Shown: one piece after another, positions 10,561 to 20,896 of the stretch
Position numbering within the stretch: position 1 is the first letter of the stretch
Layout of the letters: the number at the start of each line of letters is the position of its first letter
Assembly: GCA_951640165.1 (NCBI GenBank)
Contig: OX621253.1
Span: forward strand, 25,701,469-25,765,468
Length of the DNA stretch: 64,000 nt
Direction of reading: 5' to 3'
DNA from: Pseudoips prasinana
Lineage: Eukaryota; Arthropoda; Insecta; Lepidoptera; Nolidae
The notes under the pieces: model-generated
What the model was told of the DNA's origin: nothing
Databases searched by the model: none
The model's input: the letters and a program-made list of their open reading frames with translations, nothing else
Translations under genes and position numbers: made by a program

Positions 10561-12520
10561 CCTCATTAGGCTTATCATAATTTAATAACATTGTATCTAA
10601 AAATTGTGCAGGAGGCTATTGACTACCGTGGTGTCATGCCCATCCAAGATATTAACCATATTATTTATACTCATGGTGTGGGCACAGCAACCAAAAGTTC
10701 TTTCAACGATACATGTGCACTAATTTTGAATAATAGCATTCCTTCCACTAAGTGAAGTGTCGCCTAGGATGTAAACGAAATACATCCGTCTACTAATCAA
10801 CTTACAATTAACTTAAAATACAATAACATACAGGTTGAGCCTGATGTCGACAGCTCTTGCTGTAGGTTAACATCCACCTCTTTACACACTTCTATGATAT
10901 ATGAGCCATTTTCTCTCACATGCTCCCCATAGTAAGAAGAGGCCTGTTTAATTCGGTATGTGCCCACTATGTGTTAGTTCAGGAACCTCTCTAACATTAT
11001 TTGTATCTACATCAATTGCTTGGAATTATAATTTTAAGTGTTATTGTGTTTCTTTCATGTCTGCGACATCCTTCCACAAAACATCTACTTTCAGTTGCCA
11101 CAACTCTAAAATAGTCAGGTAAAACAATAAGAGTTCCAACAGTTGGTGCCCTTGGTGCAGAATTAGTTTCTAGCCTTGTTGAAGGTTATTCTGCATGAGG
11201 AATGTCCTCACTATCTGGCTCATTAACAGCTGATGAACATCCAAGACATGTTGACGGCCCTGTACTGAAATGCTGAGGAGCTCTATTGGCTCGCACCCAA
11301 CAAGAATGACAGACAGCACTTGAAGCACCCACCTGAAAATAATTTATCTACATTAACCAGTGGCACCAGATGTGTGATGTGTTATTGCCCAATTTGAAAG
11401 ATGATCTAAAGAAATCTTGTGAATGAGTAATCCTGATGAAGAAGCTTGATCATTATCACACCATCTTTCTTATTCACTTAAATGATTATGCATACCAAAA
11501 AAACATTTTTTTAATGCTCTTATTATCAAAACAAAATTAAAGTATTGTTATACTAACATAGACACAAGATTATGGCCCTGAAGGCACATCTTGCCATCTA
11601 TGTTTAAGTTCTACATAATAGGGGCGAGCCTATTGCCACTTACTCCTGCTACTAAGAAATATGAATGGACAAATCCTATAAAACGATGGCCTAAAGAATA
11701 GACTGTGATGCCAGTCAAAACTAAAGTATATTATTAAAAACTATATTAATATACTAACTGCGCATGGTAGGATCCATTCTTATATAACGTCGTGTATTCT
11801 GCATTCGTGCACTGTACCAGTCCTAAGTTGGTGGCAACGATTTCTTCTTCTCTTCTCAGAAGAGAATGTCCACAAAGAATACACACTCGTTGGTGTCATG
11901 TGGTATATTTCCATCACGAGTAAAGCATTGGCATTATTCCAGCAGGTTAAATATAGGTAACTTTATTCTGATTCCACTGCAGGGACACCATCCTCCTCTC
12001 TGAGAGATGGAATTGACAGGTTCTGTCTGTATTAGTGTAGTGCAGGAAAGGCTGTAATTGGCAGGTTCTGTCTGTATAACTGCTGTCATATATCTTCGAA
12101 TATGAATATGCACATTTTGGTTTCATATTTAAAATACAACCATCAACACGCAACTGAACATAGGCGATTACATTGATTACATAAATATCGGATACTAACC
12201 GTTTCAAGTATAACTTCATTTTCCAAACTACGCCTTCCTGTATTGCAGCGATCCGTTGCTATTCCACAATGAATGCACAGGCTCATGATCATGATGTCGT
12301 TATGAATCAACCAGTCCAGATCCGGATTTTAAGCAAAGGTCAGCAGGGGTGGCAGAGTACGATATCCAATGTTCAAGCAAGGGTCAATCAGGTGGCAATC
12401 AATTTCGGAGTTCAATATTCGAGCAGAGGTCAAATGATATAATAAAATAAATCTCGAGAAATACAGAAAAACATACGCAAAAATACGAGAAGCGAATGAC
12501 ATGACAATTGACAGACTGAC
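10560..12520 (-). pseudogene. Relic of a zinc-finger plus Harbinger-type DDE DNA transposon
   Basis: Minus-strand pieces can be read as an ordered, intron-broken protein. Near 12290-12200 is LCIHCGIATDRC, ending at a donor. Near 11890-11770 is CILCGHSLLRREEEIVATNLG. Near 11340-11010 is VCHSCWVRANRAP, with a later CFVEGCRRHERN motif. Near 10720-10600 is IVERTFGCCAHTM...VNSLLHNF, like the end of a DDE_4 transposase. The paired-cysteine modules followed by a Harbinger/ISL2EU-like C-terminus match a group of insect transposon proteins. Multiple stops and missing middle parts show decay. The catalytic aspartates were not found. Confidence 0.45.
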
Positions 12521-12954
12521 ATTGACATTTGACGTTTATAAATGCAATCCGTGATGCAATCCATTTTATCGATTATTTATTGCTTTTAATGTTTTTTAAT
12601 TCAGCTTACATTTATAATACTTGATTCCACACATTTTTTATTACACATTTATTGTAATTCCTAAATAAATAATAAGACTAAAACAATGAAGTCTTATTTA
12701 ATTATTTGTAAAATTATCGATTTCCATTTAATCGATCATATTTTTATGGTGCGCTCTATAGATGGATTAATAGCGTTTGTGAAGTTAGTGACATAGAATG
12801 AAATAAGTGGTGTAGTGATTTACATAGGCTGTTTAAAACAAAAAATATTAATTTGCCTATTTTCTACACTTGGCCATTGTAATTAAGACTAAGGATTATT
12901 TACGAAATATAGACGGATTTTTTGGTATATATCTGATTGATGTAACGGTTAGGC
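12521..12954. other. No gene seen
   Basis: AT-rich DNA with short inverted motifs (tgacagactgacattgacatttgacg near 12505-12535), possibly the outer end of the preceding DNA transposon relic. Nothing else was recognised. Confidence 0.3.
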
Positions 12955-13345
12955 CTGAAATAGGGTATCTCCTTTTGTTTTTCCCTGTCAACTTAAATGA
13001 TATTGCTAAAATTGAGAAACAAAATAATTTTTCTATTACTGTTTGGGGTTTGGAATATGACATCAAAGTTAAAAAACATACCATTGTAGGTCCACTTCAT
13101 TTTACGAAATGTCAAAAAATACAAATATCAATCTATTATATATACAAATAGCAGTAACGGTCACTATTGCTGGATTAAAAACTTATCATGATAAGCAAGT
13201 AAACAAAAATCTAATTCTAACGGCGCTGTTCACATATGCAACGGATGTTTGGTGTTTTGTACCACTAAAGATAGATTGGCTAACCATCAACAGCATGACT
13301 GTCTCCATATCACTACCAATTTACATAATAGTGAGAAAAGCGGTA
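12955..13345 (+). pseudogene. Protein-primed PolB-family N-terminal region (relic, part 2)
   Basis: The frame encodes FPVNLNDIAKIEKQNNFSI, then a short linker and KHTIVGPLHFTKC. After small frame changes come INLLYI, HYCWIKNL and a cysteine/histidine motif (HICNGCLVFCTTKDRLANHQ). In the arthropod protein family these motifs directly follow the CFKWAVLSALY region found at 6660. The two stretches are therefore probably halves of one ancient copy separated by later insertions. At least three frame breaks are visible. No polymerase motifs follow. Confidence 0.6.
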
Positions 13346-13390
13346 CGTGGAGGAATTGTATATAATGGTTCGGAAAACTTTAGATTATTA

Positions 13391-13823
13391 AATAAATAAA
13401 AAAGGTTTTTATTCACGTAGACTTTAAAAAAGCGCTTGTAAATAGTCAGAACATGTTTGTAGTAATATAGTTGTATACATTAGATATTATTTCTAGTAAC
13501 ATAGATATTTAGGTACATCTTGTATGAAAACATTTATAAAATTTATTTTATTACAGAAATGATATTTAGCTAGCTCGTATCAAGTTATTGTCAAGAGATT
13601 ATGTTTAATTATCTAGTTTATGTCTAATATTTTTACTACATATTGTCAATGGTTCTGTCTATATTAAAGGTATTATTATTATGACGGACCTTGTGTTAAT
13701 AACGACGGTCGCGCTTTAATGCTACCACCGGATCCAATGCGCCCCAACTGAGAAGACCCAGCGAAACAAACTCAGTGGGTTCATCTACTACCGGTTTCAA
13801 CACGACACAGTTGAGACGGTCCG
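13391..13823 (-). mobile_element. LINE 3'-end fragment (copy A of the tail repeat)
   Basis: In minus orientation this reads cccactgagtttgtttcgct, then ggtcttctcag and ggatccggtggtag, and ends in A/T-rich tail sequence. Lepidopteran LINE 3' regions often have this pattern. A second copy exists at 45987-46073 plus 48507-48851, interrupted there by Harbinger-2, so this copy shows the uninterrupted form. Confidence 0.6.
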
Positions 13824-13837
13824 ATTAATTGAATTAC

Positions 13838-14015
13838 TGCCGATACGGAGAGTACCTTGACAGTAATCAATCTGACGCCCCAATTTCTTTAAAAGGTCAT
13901 TGTCAGGTATACCGTCGTGACTTAGGCTGATATCTTGTACAACATGAAACTTGTGGCTATATAATTTTGAAATCGTTTGAATTGAAGATGGCTTAGCTAG
14001 CCGCGCGCGAAGCAC
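13838..14015 (-). pseudogene. Retropepsin relic of an LTR retrotransposon
   Basis: A 72-residue frame contains HKFHVVQDISLSHDGI and ends in a KKLGRQIDYCQGTLRIG-like string. This matches the C-terminal part of gypsy-type aspartic proteases, in which D-G-I-L-G-x-D-F-L is typical. Here the motif reads DGIPDNDLL. The active-site DTG/DSG portion is absent. It is a short fragment with no flanking pol. Confidence 0.4.
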
Positions 14016-14760
14016 AGCGAAAGTAAATTCCTTGCCGAAATTAATTAATAAAAGTGGTTTAAAGTGACAATTTAGAGAAAAATTTGCATGGACGATGTTA
14101 AATAACGAACTGTGAACAAAGTGAGAGTAGTGGAAGTGATTTGTGTTAATCTTCTAAACAGTAATTACCAAAAATACCAAATCAACACACAAAATACAAC
14201 GTCAATAACGGTACATTCCGATTGCTCGCGGTAAAATGCGTAAGCGCCACCATCTGCACGGCGCTTAGGACCTTCTTCGCGTTAAAATACGCACAGCTAT
14301 ATGTAACTGTCGTGACAAAGCACTTTCTGTTTACGGAAATGAGTAAATTAACTGGCGACGCAACAGCATCGAGTGACGAGAGAGATGATAGCAATAATGT
14401 TACCATTAAGGACTCTACCCACTACAACGTATCATACCATGACCGTGCTATGAACGTATCAGACACGACAAGCAACACTATACGCTCTACTATGCCCACT
14501 AGAGCGTATCAATTACGTATCAAAGTCGTATGGATCGGCTTTAATGACCGGAGCGTCAGCATATCATCTCATTATCATCCGAGTGACATGCCCGTGCGTA
14601 ACGATTTTAGTGACGGGAGGGTCCGCATACCATCTCCGTATCATCCGAGTGCCATATCCGAGCGGTCTCTGTGCGCTGTTGTCGCCTTTGTAGTAATTCA
14701 CCTGATTCCGTGTGAGGCAGACGCATCAGCAAGATCTTTTGAGAGGATTAATACGATACG
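14016..14760 (+). other. 5' part of a Harbinger deletion derivative; imperfect 66-bp tandem repeat
   Basis: This lies directly upstream of the Harbinger exon at 14761 and probably holds its terminal and 5' untranslated DNA. Two imperfect copies of a 66-bp unit (from 14546 and 14612) share catctc, tatcatccgagtg and cgag motifs, like subterminal binding sites. The 185-residue frame across it has no recognisable domain and appears fortuitous. Confidence 0.4.
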
Positions 14761-15076
14761 ATGGCAGTTAGAAAATTGACAATGAGGGAATTGGCAATGA
14801 TAGCCATTGCTTTAGACGAGGAAGAAAGAGAAAATAACAGACGATCGAGGCGTTACTGGGTTCACGCCGCTTTAAAAAAACGAAAAGTCGAGGGAGAATA
14901 CTGGACGTTATTCCGTCACTTAGTTGATGACGAAGAAAAAAATTATATCTATTTTCGTATGACGTCATTTCAATTTAATGAATTGTTAGAACAGATTGAA
15001 AACATCATCACTAGAAGAAACACCACATTTAGAGAAAGTTATACACCTAGAGAAAAACTGGCAGTGTGTCTTCGGT
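14761..15076 (+). pseudogene. Harbinger transposase first exon only (Harbinger-4)
   Basis: The frame begins MAVRKLTMRELAMIAIALDE, has RRYWVHAALKKRKVEGEYWT and YIYFRMTSFQFNELLEQI, and ends ...REKLAVCLR at a gtaagt donor. This is the N-terminal exon of a HARBI1-like transposase, comparable to the first exons in Harbinger-1 and Harbinger-2, which end ...LFLTLR and ...LGLTVR at the same splice position. No DDE exon follows, so this is an internally deleted copy. Confidence 0.75.
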
Positions 15077-15175
15077 AAGTAAAATACTAAAATTGTTTAT
15101 GTTCATTTATTTTTTATTCAAAAGTATAAAAGTAATGAATTGTATTTATGGTAAGAACTGTAGCGTCTGGTCATT

Positions 15176-15226
15176 CCAATTGTCGGAATTTGTCGCCACT
15201 GGCTGGCGACAAATTCCGACAATTGG
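15176..15226. repeat. Perfect 23-bp hairpin
   Basis: Bases 15176-15198 are the exact reverse complement of 15204-15226, with a 5-base loop. It lies just after the Harbinger-4 exon and could be a joined pair of terminal inverted repeats left by internal deletion of a DNA transposon, or a small foldback element. Confidence 0.8.
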
Positions 15227-15351
15227 CGCCAATGACTGGGTCATCCCAGTCGTCAGGACTCGTCGGCATTGGCGTTGGCACTACTTGCTGACAGAGGGGA
15301 TGCATTAAAAGCGTATGGAGTTGAGTTAGTGTTGAGAGAGAGAGTATGAGT

Positions 15352-15400
15352 TCTTCAATGGAACTACAACAACTTGCCCCACAAGTAGTTCCATTGAAGA
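15352..15400. repeat. 16-bp hairpin
   Basis: tcttcaatggaactac at 15352-15367 is exactly reverse-complementary to 15385-15400. The loop itself contains a short acttg/caagt pair. It is AT-rich noncoding DNA, probably a transposon terminus or foldback. Confidence 0.65.
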
Positions 15401-15980
15401 TACAAGAGAAAATATTTTATTTTTTGCCAGAGCTTGCGGTGAGAACATTTTAACAGTATCAGAAATATTAAAAAAAAGCGAAATAATTCGTCGTGTCTTT
15501 GGGGTGGCTGAAGTTTGTGTTGGTCTCCGAGCAATTTTGCCATTAATATAGCAGATGCTGATGGCTCTCAATGGACTGCTTTTCTCTTTATGGCGTAATG
15601 GTATTTTTTATTTGTTGTGACTCATTAGGAAATTTGTCTGTTGTTGTTGTTGTTGATAAATCACTAACATTAGCAGTAGTATCCAAGGGCGTCGCCAAGG
15701 GGGGCAGGGAGGGGCAGCTGCCCCCCCCCCCCCTAGAGATTCTAAAAAGTTGCCAAATTTAAAACAACCAAAGTCCTAAAGTCTTTGAGTTGATTTGCTT
15801 GAAGTTCAAGCCTTGAACAATCATTCCCGTACGTCGAAACTCGAATGAATTCACCAATTCCACTCCTAATATTCTGTAGTGTGTAGTAGTGTGTATTAGC
15901 ATTAATGAGGAGTATCAATAAATGGATCGTAACGTGGACTCGTGTTGAAAATTTTATTCCATATAACCCCGTACACTTCA
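15401..15980. other. No clear gene; G/C-tract terminus and possible 5' LTR of Gypsy-1
   Basis: At about 15688-15733 a G-rich run meets a C-rich run around ggggcagctgcccc. This is typical of one end of some hAT-like elements, but no partner end was found. From about 15780 to 15980 the sequence has a caataaatgg polyadenylation-like string and ends in gtacacttca just before the primer-binding site. It is therefore probably the 3' part of the Gypsy-1 5' LTR. The LTR start is not resolved. Confidence 0.35.
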
Positions 15981-15997
15981 TGGCGACCCTGCCGAAC
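15981..15997 (+). promoter_or_regulatory. Gypsy-1 primer-binding site
   Basis: tggcgaccctgccgaac lies directly after ...cttca, the likely LTR end. The first eight bases equal those in Gypsy-3, and tggcgacc is the start of the tRNA-primed site used by 412/mdg1-type elements. Confidence 0.6.
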
Positions 15998-16194
15998 TCG
16001 GACCTCACAGGTGTCGGATAGCGGGCGAATAGTGTGGAGTCAGCGGATTCCTGTGTGCCTCGGTGCACTAAGTTAGACTGTTTAATATATAAAGTGAATA
16101 GAGACAATGTGTTGTACTTCGGACTGCGTAACAGGTGTTGGTGCTTTATACTTCATTAGTTATAAAAATGGGGAAGTCATATTGATGATGATGA

Positions 16195-16479
16195 TATTCA
16201 AAAACTGAGGACAAGGAGGTGATCATCGCTCAAAGTGGTTCCAGTGGCAGCTTAAGTACTTCGGATTCGGAAGAACACGTCCGTACGAATAACATATTGT
16301 TGACCGCAGTATTGGCCATCGTGGGCATGACAATTATTTATTTTGTGCTGAAGAGACTTAAGGACAGGCAGAAAAAATGGATACATATTTATATAGATGG
16401 TGAATTCATTAGGAGAATGCGTTTGCGTCTGTCAGGACGTCGTAGTGATCGAGATGCTGAAGAAGGAACTAATCAATGA
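16195..16479 (+). CDS. Small single-pass membrane protein ORF upstream of gag (Gypsy-1)
   Basis: The frame is open from 16195 and ends at 16479. From a GTG at 16219 it gives 86 residues. A Ser/Asp/Glu-rich N-terminus (SGSSGSLSTSDSEE) is followed by one hydrophobic segment (about residues 26-44, NILLTAVLAIVGMTIIYFVL), then a basic KRLKDRQKKW stretch and an Arg-rich tail (RRMRLRLSGRRSDRD). No in-frame ATG precedes the membrane segment, so the start is either lost or shifted; ATGs in another frame lie at 16183-16192. Gypsy-3 has a clear counterpart at the same place, which argues for a real element gene. Its function is unknown to me. A single-pass membrane protein with a basic cytoplasmic tail is only the topology suggested by the sequence. 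Confidence 0.6.
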   Translation, partial: YSKTEDKEVIIAQSGSSGSLSTSDSEEHVRTNNILLTAVLAIVGMTIIYFVLKRLKDRQKKWIHIYIDGEFIRRMRLRLSGRRSDRDAEEGTNQ

Positions 16480-16966
16480 GACTCCAGTTTCCGTATCGGC
16501 CTTCGCGCCAGCCATCGTTACCAGTCTTCGTGTCAATCTGCGCATACATCAGTGCCGTAACTAAATTATTCGCCGTTTGGACCACCAGGTTTTCGCTCTT
16601 ACAAACCCAGTGCTGTAATTGCGTAAGAAAAAAAATTATTTTTCTACTCGTGTAACGCAGTGTACTATCGTGTCGAGTTCAAAGAATATAAAAATGCGGT
16701 ACAAACAAGTGCGGTAATCTCATAAAGACACAACTTTACTGAAAAATGATTTTACTTTCTTTTGTCGGACTTTGAAAGAGTCTATTATTATTAGTATTAA
16801 TGACGTAATATTGAAATGTCATTGAGTAATAATGTGTTGTATTTTTATTGTTATTTTAAGTGAAATCGTGCATCCATTTTTTTTTTTTTGTGGGCAACTT
16901 ATAAGTATTAATTAGTATGTAGGTAGGTACTTAATATTATATCATTGTCATACATTTTACTTTATA
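16480..16966 (+). other. Gypsy-1 leader between the small ORF and gag; no gene
   Basis: AT-rich untranslated sequence with poly-T and poly-A runs (for example near 16880). Nothing recognisable apart from its position between the small ORF and gag. Confidence 0.4.
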
Positions 16967-18151
16967 GAAAAGGATTTAGAAATTATTATAAGTGAATTAT
17001 CCGAGATACAAACTAGTTTAAGGAAATTAGGTCCCAGTAGGAGAATGCAATATCAAAATAAAGTAAATGAAAAGTTGCTTCGAGCCAAGTAGTTATACGA
17101 CTTATATAAAAATATTTTTAGTATTATTTCGAAACAAAAGAGTTCTTTAGAATTATCTGAATATATTCATGAGATTTTAAGAGATAAGATTGAATTCCTT
17201 TACAGTAAAATTTTGGCATATAGTATTACTCATAGCGCACAAGATATCTTTACAAATATGGAGACATTTAATATAAAAACTGCAACGTCGTAAATCCCCG
17301 CCATGGACGGTAAGGAAGAAACTACAGAGAAAATTATCGCATCTGTAGAATTATATTACGACTATCTTAAGGACGATGCTCAAAAAAAATTTACTAATTT
17401 CTTTCGTATTGAAAACCAGACTTAGTAAAACTGCTAAACTAAAATTAAAGTGCGAATACGTGGATGTGGATAGCCTCATACGTGATATTAAATCTTATTT
17501 ACTGACAAAAAAATCTGCCAATTCTTTACTTTGTCAATTAAATAATTTGAATCAAAACGAGATGTCTATTAGTAATTAAGGAAATAAATTATCTGAATTA
17601 TTTATAAACCTCACCATTGCACAGTCTGATGGTAATGAAAAGGCAAGTGAAATATTGATGGTCTTAGGAATAGACGATAAAGCACTATAATTTCAGCACG
17701 AAACTATTCAGATTTAAAAGATGCAGTGCGTGCAGCTGAAGACGAGGAGTTGTCGCAGCCTTCGACTTTTAACATGGTATTTAGGGCAAGAGGTAAGTCT
17801 AGTAATAGATTTCATTACAATTCGAACAGAAAGCCAAATTATTTGCGCTATCCATTTTCTAACTATCGCGGAAATCACAATGCCAATAAAAATTATTATT
17901 GTAACCAGCAACAATTTCGGAATAACCCTCGTAATAATTATTTACACGGTAATAATTATAATTTTACGAATAATGGTAATAAGAATAATTTTTCGAACTT
18001 TAATCGTGGTCGTGGCCAGGGCCAAGGCCGCACTCGTGGTTACCGTGGTAGAAATTACCAGCGGAATATATTTTCAGAACAACCTAGTGGCAATAGACCA
18101 CAGACTGAAGATGATGTGACTTTAAATGAAAATCGGTTTTTTCGGAACTAA
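16967..18151 (+). pseudogene. Gypsy-1 gag (mdg1/412 type), broken
   Basis: The N-terminal region aligns by eye with the Gypsy-3 gag: EKDLEIIISELSEIQ, then VLKTRLSKTAKLKLKCEYVD (VLKSRLSENAKLRMCDDYK in Gypsy-3) and FINLTIAQSDGN (FTNLTIAQANGN). The C-terminus (17726-18151) is rich in Asn, Arg and Gly (NRGRGQGQGRTRGYRGRNYQ), with no CCHC knuckle. That composition fits this lineage. Several stops (for example at about 17088, 17298 and 17577) and frame changes disable it. Gag would form the particle and bind genomic RNA. Confidence 0.7.
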
Positions 18152-18218
18152 AAGTTATACTATTTTAGCATGTAATCAACATGTAAGGTACATTTATTTT
18201 TATTTGAACAATATCAGG

Positions 18219-19747
18219 TGTTAATGGTTACTTGATACTGGAGCGTCACTTTCTGCTGTTACTAAGAAGATATTACCCGAACAAATTAAATTGCATAAAG
18301 ACAAAATTATCATTAATGGTATAGATGGTAAAATTCATTCGGAAGGTTATGTTTTTCTTACATTAGAAACTGAAAACGGTAATAAGTATACACACAAGTT
18401 TTATTTATTCGATGAATTGCCTTGTAAATCGGATGGAATTCTAGGTTTAGATTTTTTGACTACTTTTAATTCGCAAATTGATTTAGAAAATGAAAATGTA
18501 ACTTTGCTCAATGGATCTGAATATACATATTACGCTATATAAGTCACCTAAAATTTGTATTGATTATTTAAATATTGCTGCGAGATGTGAGTCTATTCAT
18601 TATAAACAATTAAATAATAATATCAAGGATGACTGTGTAATTTTACCTAAACAATTACACGATGACTTATTTTTGGCATCTTTAATAGTTAAACCATTAA
18701 ATAATATTATCCCAATTAGAATATTAAATACAAGCGACAATTGGTTGATTATACCTACTTTTCAGGCCGAGTTACATTTATTAAATGAATATCAAATACT
18801 TTATTATGATAAATGTAAATAAAGTGTAAAAAGATCTAATACTTTGTTGCTATTATTAAAATTAGATCACTTACACCCTTGAACGTAAGGAAATAGAAGC
18901 AATTTGTTGTAAATACAATGATATTTTTTATTTACCGGGTGATAAATTAACAGAAACTAAAATATGTGAGCATAAAATTTATTTAAAACCAAATGCTAGT
19001 CCGGTAAATACAAAGCCTTACAGATTACCTAAGAGCCAGATACCTGTTACGTGATGATATTATCGAAGAGGCTCAAAGTGAATGGTCTAGTCCTATTTTG
19101 TTAGTACCTAAAAAATCTGATGACGTTAGCAAAAAATGGAGATTGGTAATAGATTACCGTAAACTAAATGATGTTATACAGGATGATAAATTTCCGTTGC
19201 CAAACATTACTGACATCTTAGAATCTTTGTCAGGTGCAGTTTATTTTACTCATTTAAACCTTAGTCAGTCATATTATCAGGTGACATTGAACCCTGAATC
19301 AAGGAAACTCACTGCTTTCACTACGAATACCAGTACCAAATGAAAAGAATGCCAATGGGTTTAAAAACAAGTCCCAGCTCGTTTTCAAGGGTTATGACAA
19401 TGGCTATGTCAGGTTTGACGCGTGAAAAATGCTTTATTTATTTAGATGATCTCATAGTTTTTGGGCGGAATTTCCAAAGCCATAATAAAAATCTAATAGA
19501 CGTTTTTGAAAGACTCAGAACTGTCAATTTAAAATTAAACCCAAACAAATGTCAATTTATGAAAAAGGAATTATTATATTTAGGTCATACAGTATCAGCT
19601 GAGGGAATTATGCCAGATGAAGATAAAACTAAAGTAATTGAAAATTATTCAACACCGAAAAATACTGACGAAGTTAAACGATTCGTTGCATTTTGTAACT
19701 ATTACAGAAAATTTATTAAAAATTTTGCGGAGATAACCATTCCGTGA
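18219..19747 (+). pseudogene. Gypsy-1 pol: protease and reverse transcriptase, broken; motif A Asp replaced by Asn
   Basis: The protease shows LLDTGASLSAV near 18230-18265 and DGILGLDFL near 18430-18460. Reverse transcriptase begins near 18840 and includes WRLVIDYRKLNDVIQDDKFP, MGLKTSPSSFSRVM, CFIYLDDLIVFG and LYLGHTVSAEGI. Motif A reads YFTHLNLSQSYYQV; the catalytic Asp is Asn (codon 19257-19259, aac), while Gypsy-3 has HLDLNQG at the same place. There is a frame break at about 19330-19345 and others upstream. The frame stops at 19745-19747, shortly before the copy is cut off. Confidence 0.75.
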
Positions 19748-19825
19748 AATAATTTATGTCACAAAGGTGTTGAGTTCGTTTGGTGTGATAATTGTCAAAA
19801 AGCATTTGATTTCCTGAAAAAAGTG

Positions 19826-20805
19826 AAATTTCAGACCAAAACTAGTGAAAAAGTTTTCTGCAAGGTGGCAACACTGATTGCCATGTTGATTTGTCATTAG
19901 CAAATATTTATGTTTTAAGCTTACCGGCAGAATATTGCATATTTTGAATATTTTTTTATAACTATCACTACAATTGATTTTAGTTTTATTGTTGACTAAT
20001 AATTTTAAGAATCTTATTTTAATTGTTTCTATTTTATCTAGATAGGATTTAAAAGTCAATCCATAGCCATCAAGAACGTAAGATATTATAGATTCTATAA
20101 GCCACGTATATAAACACTTAAGTGTATTACTTGGCACTTTGAAACTTAGGTGATAGAACTTACCCAGTAATATTCTTAGTTTTTCACAAATATAATCTAC
20201 GTGAAGTGTCCATGAGAAATTTTCATCGATCTTCATTTCAAGGTAAGTGACACAATTTACTTTTTCTATAGGTTTACAGTGACATTTTTTAAGATCATTA
20301 TGGTAACATGAGAAACTATGACTAATAATTGGAGGCGGTATTCCGGTAGGTCGCAAATAAGGTGAGTGTATAACTATAAGTTTTGTTTTATCTGAATTAA
20401 GTACAATGCCATTATCATGTGACCATTTTGCTATTGCATCTACATCTTCCTGCACCAAGCGACAAGTCTCAGTGAGGTCCGTGCACGCACGAAGAGTGCA
20501 CAGATCTTCCGCGAACATGTGTGCCGTGCAATGACGTATAACACTACGTAAGCTGTTAACGTGCATGAGATAGCATACAGGCGAACAGCCCGCCTATTGT
20601 GGTACGCCGTAATGTACTTTTATCTCTTCGCTGAGACTCTCGCCGATCTTAACTTGGTAGGAACGTGCATTGAGGTAATCACGGAACCATTGGTTCAGTG
20701 GCTCACTCACCCCACACTCCTCCATAGCTTTTAATAGAGTACTCGTTTCTATTGTTTTGAAAGATTTTTTAGGTTGTAAAATATTGCTACAACAAACTTT
20801 TTTTC
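19826..20805 (-). pseudogene. LINE reverse transcriptase C-terminal fragment, inserted in Gypsy-1
   Basis: On the minus strand the frame runs from a motif A-like string (VAIFYNLKKSFKTIET, with the expected Asp changed) through LLKAMEECGV, YGVPQ, a stop, and LMHVNSLRSVI to CTAHMFAEDLC, where YADD is lost. It continues through DNGIVLNSDKTKL and the C-terminal region. The same family is present almost complete at 51.8-54.8 kb (MHVNSM..., MYADDTC, DNGIILNANKTK). This copy is 5'-truncated and dead. Its 3' end abuts the cut end of Gypsy-1 and its 5' side lies just before the Gypsy-2 insertion. Confidence 0.75.
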
Positions 20806-20896
20806 AGCTTAGTAAATGTTCCAGAGTCATTAGCCTTAGAACAAGAAAAAAGACATTTCGTATTAATTTGTGTTGTATTAGCTAATTTTGATAGTT

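Larger units (their letters stand above)
15981..19825 (+). mobile_element. mdg1/412-like Ty3/gypsy retrotransposon, degenerate and 3'-truncated (Gypsy-1)
   Basis: The order is primer-binding site (15981), small membrane-protein ORF (16219), gag (16967), protease and reverse transcriptase (to about 19825). The Asn/Arg/Gly-rich gag tail without zinc knuckles and the tggcgacc primer-binding site match the mdg1/412 lineage. Similarity to Gypsy-3 (54.8-58.8 kb, minus strand) runs along its whole length. The copy has many stops and frameshifts and ends inside the tether/RNase H region, where a LINE fragment begins. RNase H, integrase and 3' LTR were not seen. Confidence 0.75.

Noticed and set aside
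14222..14779. 185-codon ORF as a host gene
   Set aside because: No domain, internal 66-bp repeat, and it lies in the terminal region of a Harbinger derivative; more likely fortuitous.
15688..15733. Complete hAT or MITE from the G-run/C-run terminus
   Set aside because: Only one end is visible; no matching inverted partner or target duplication was found within reach.
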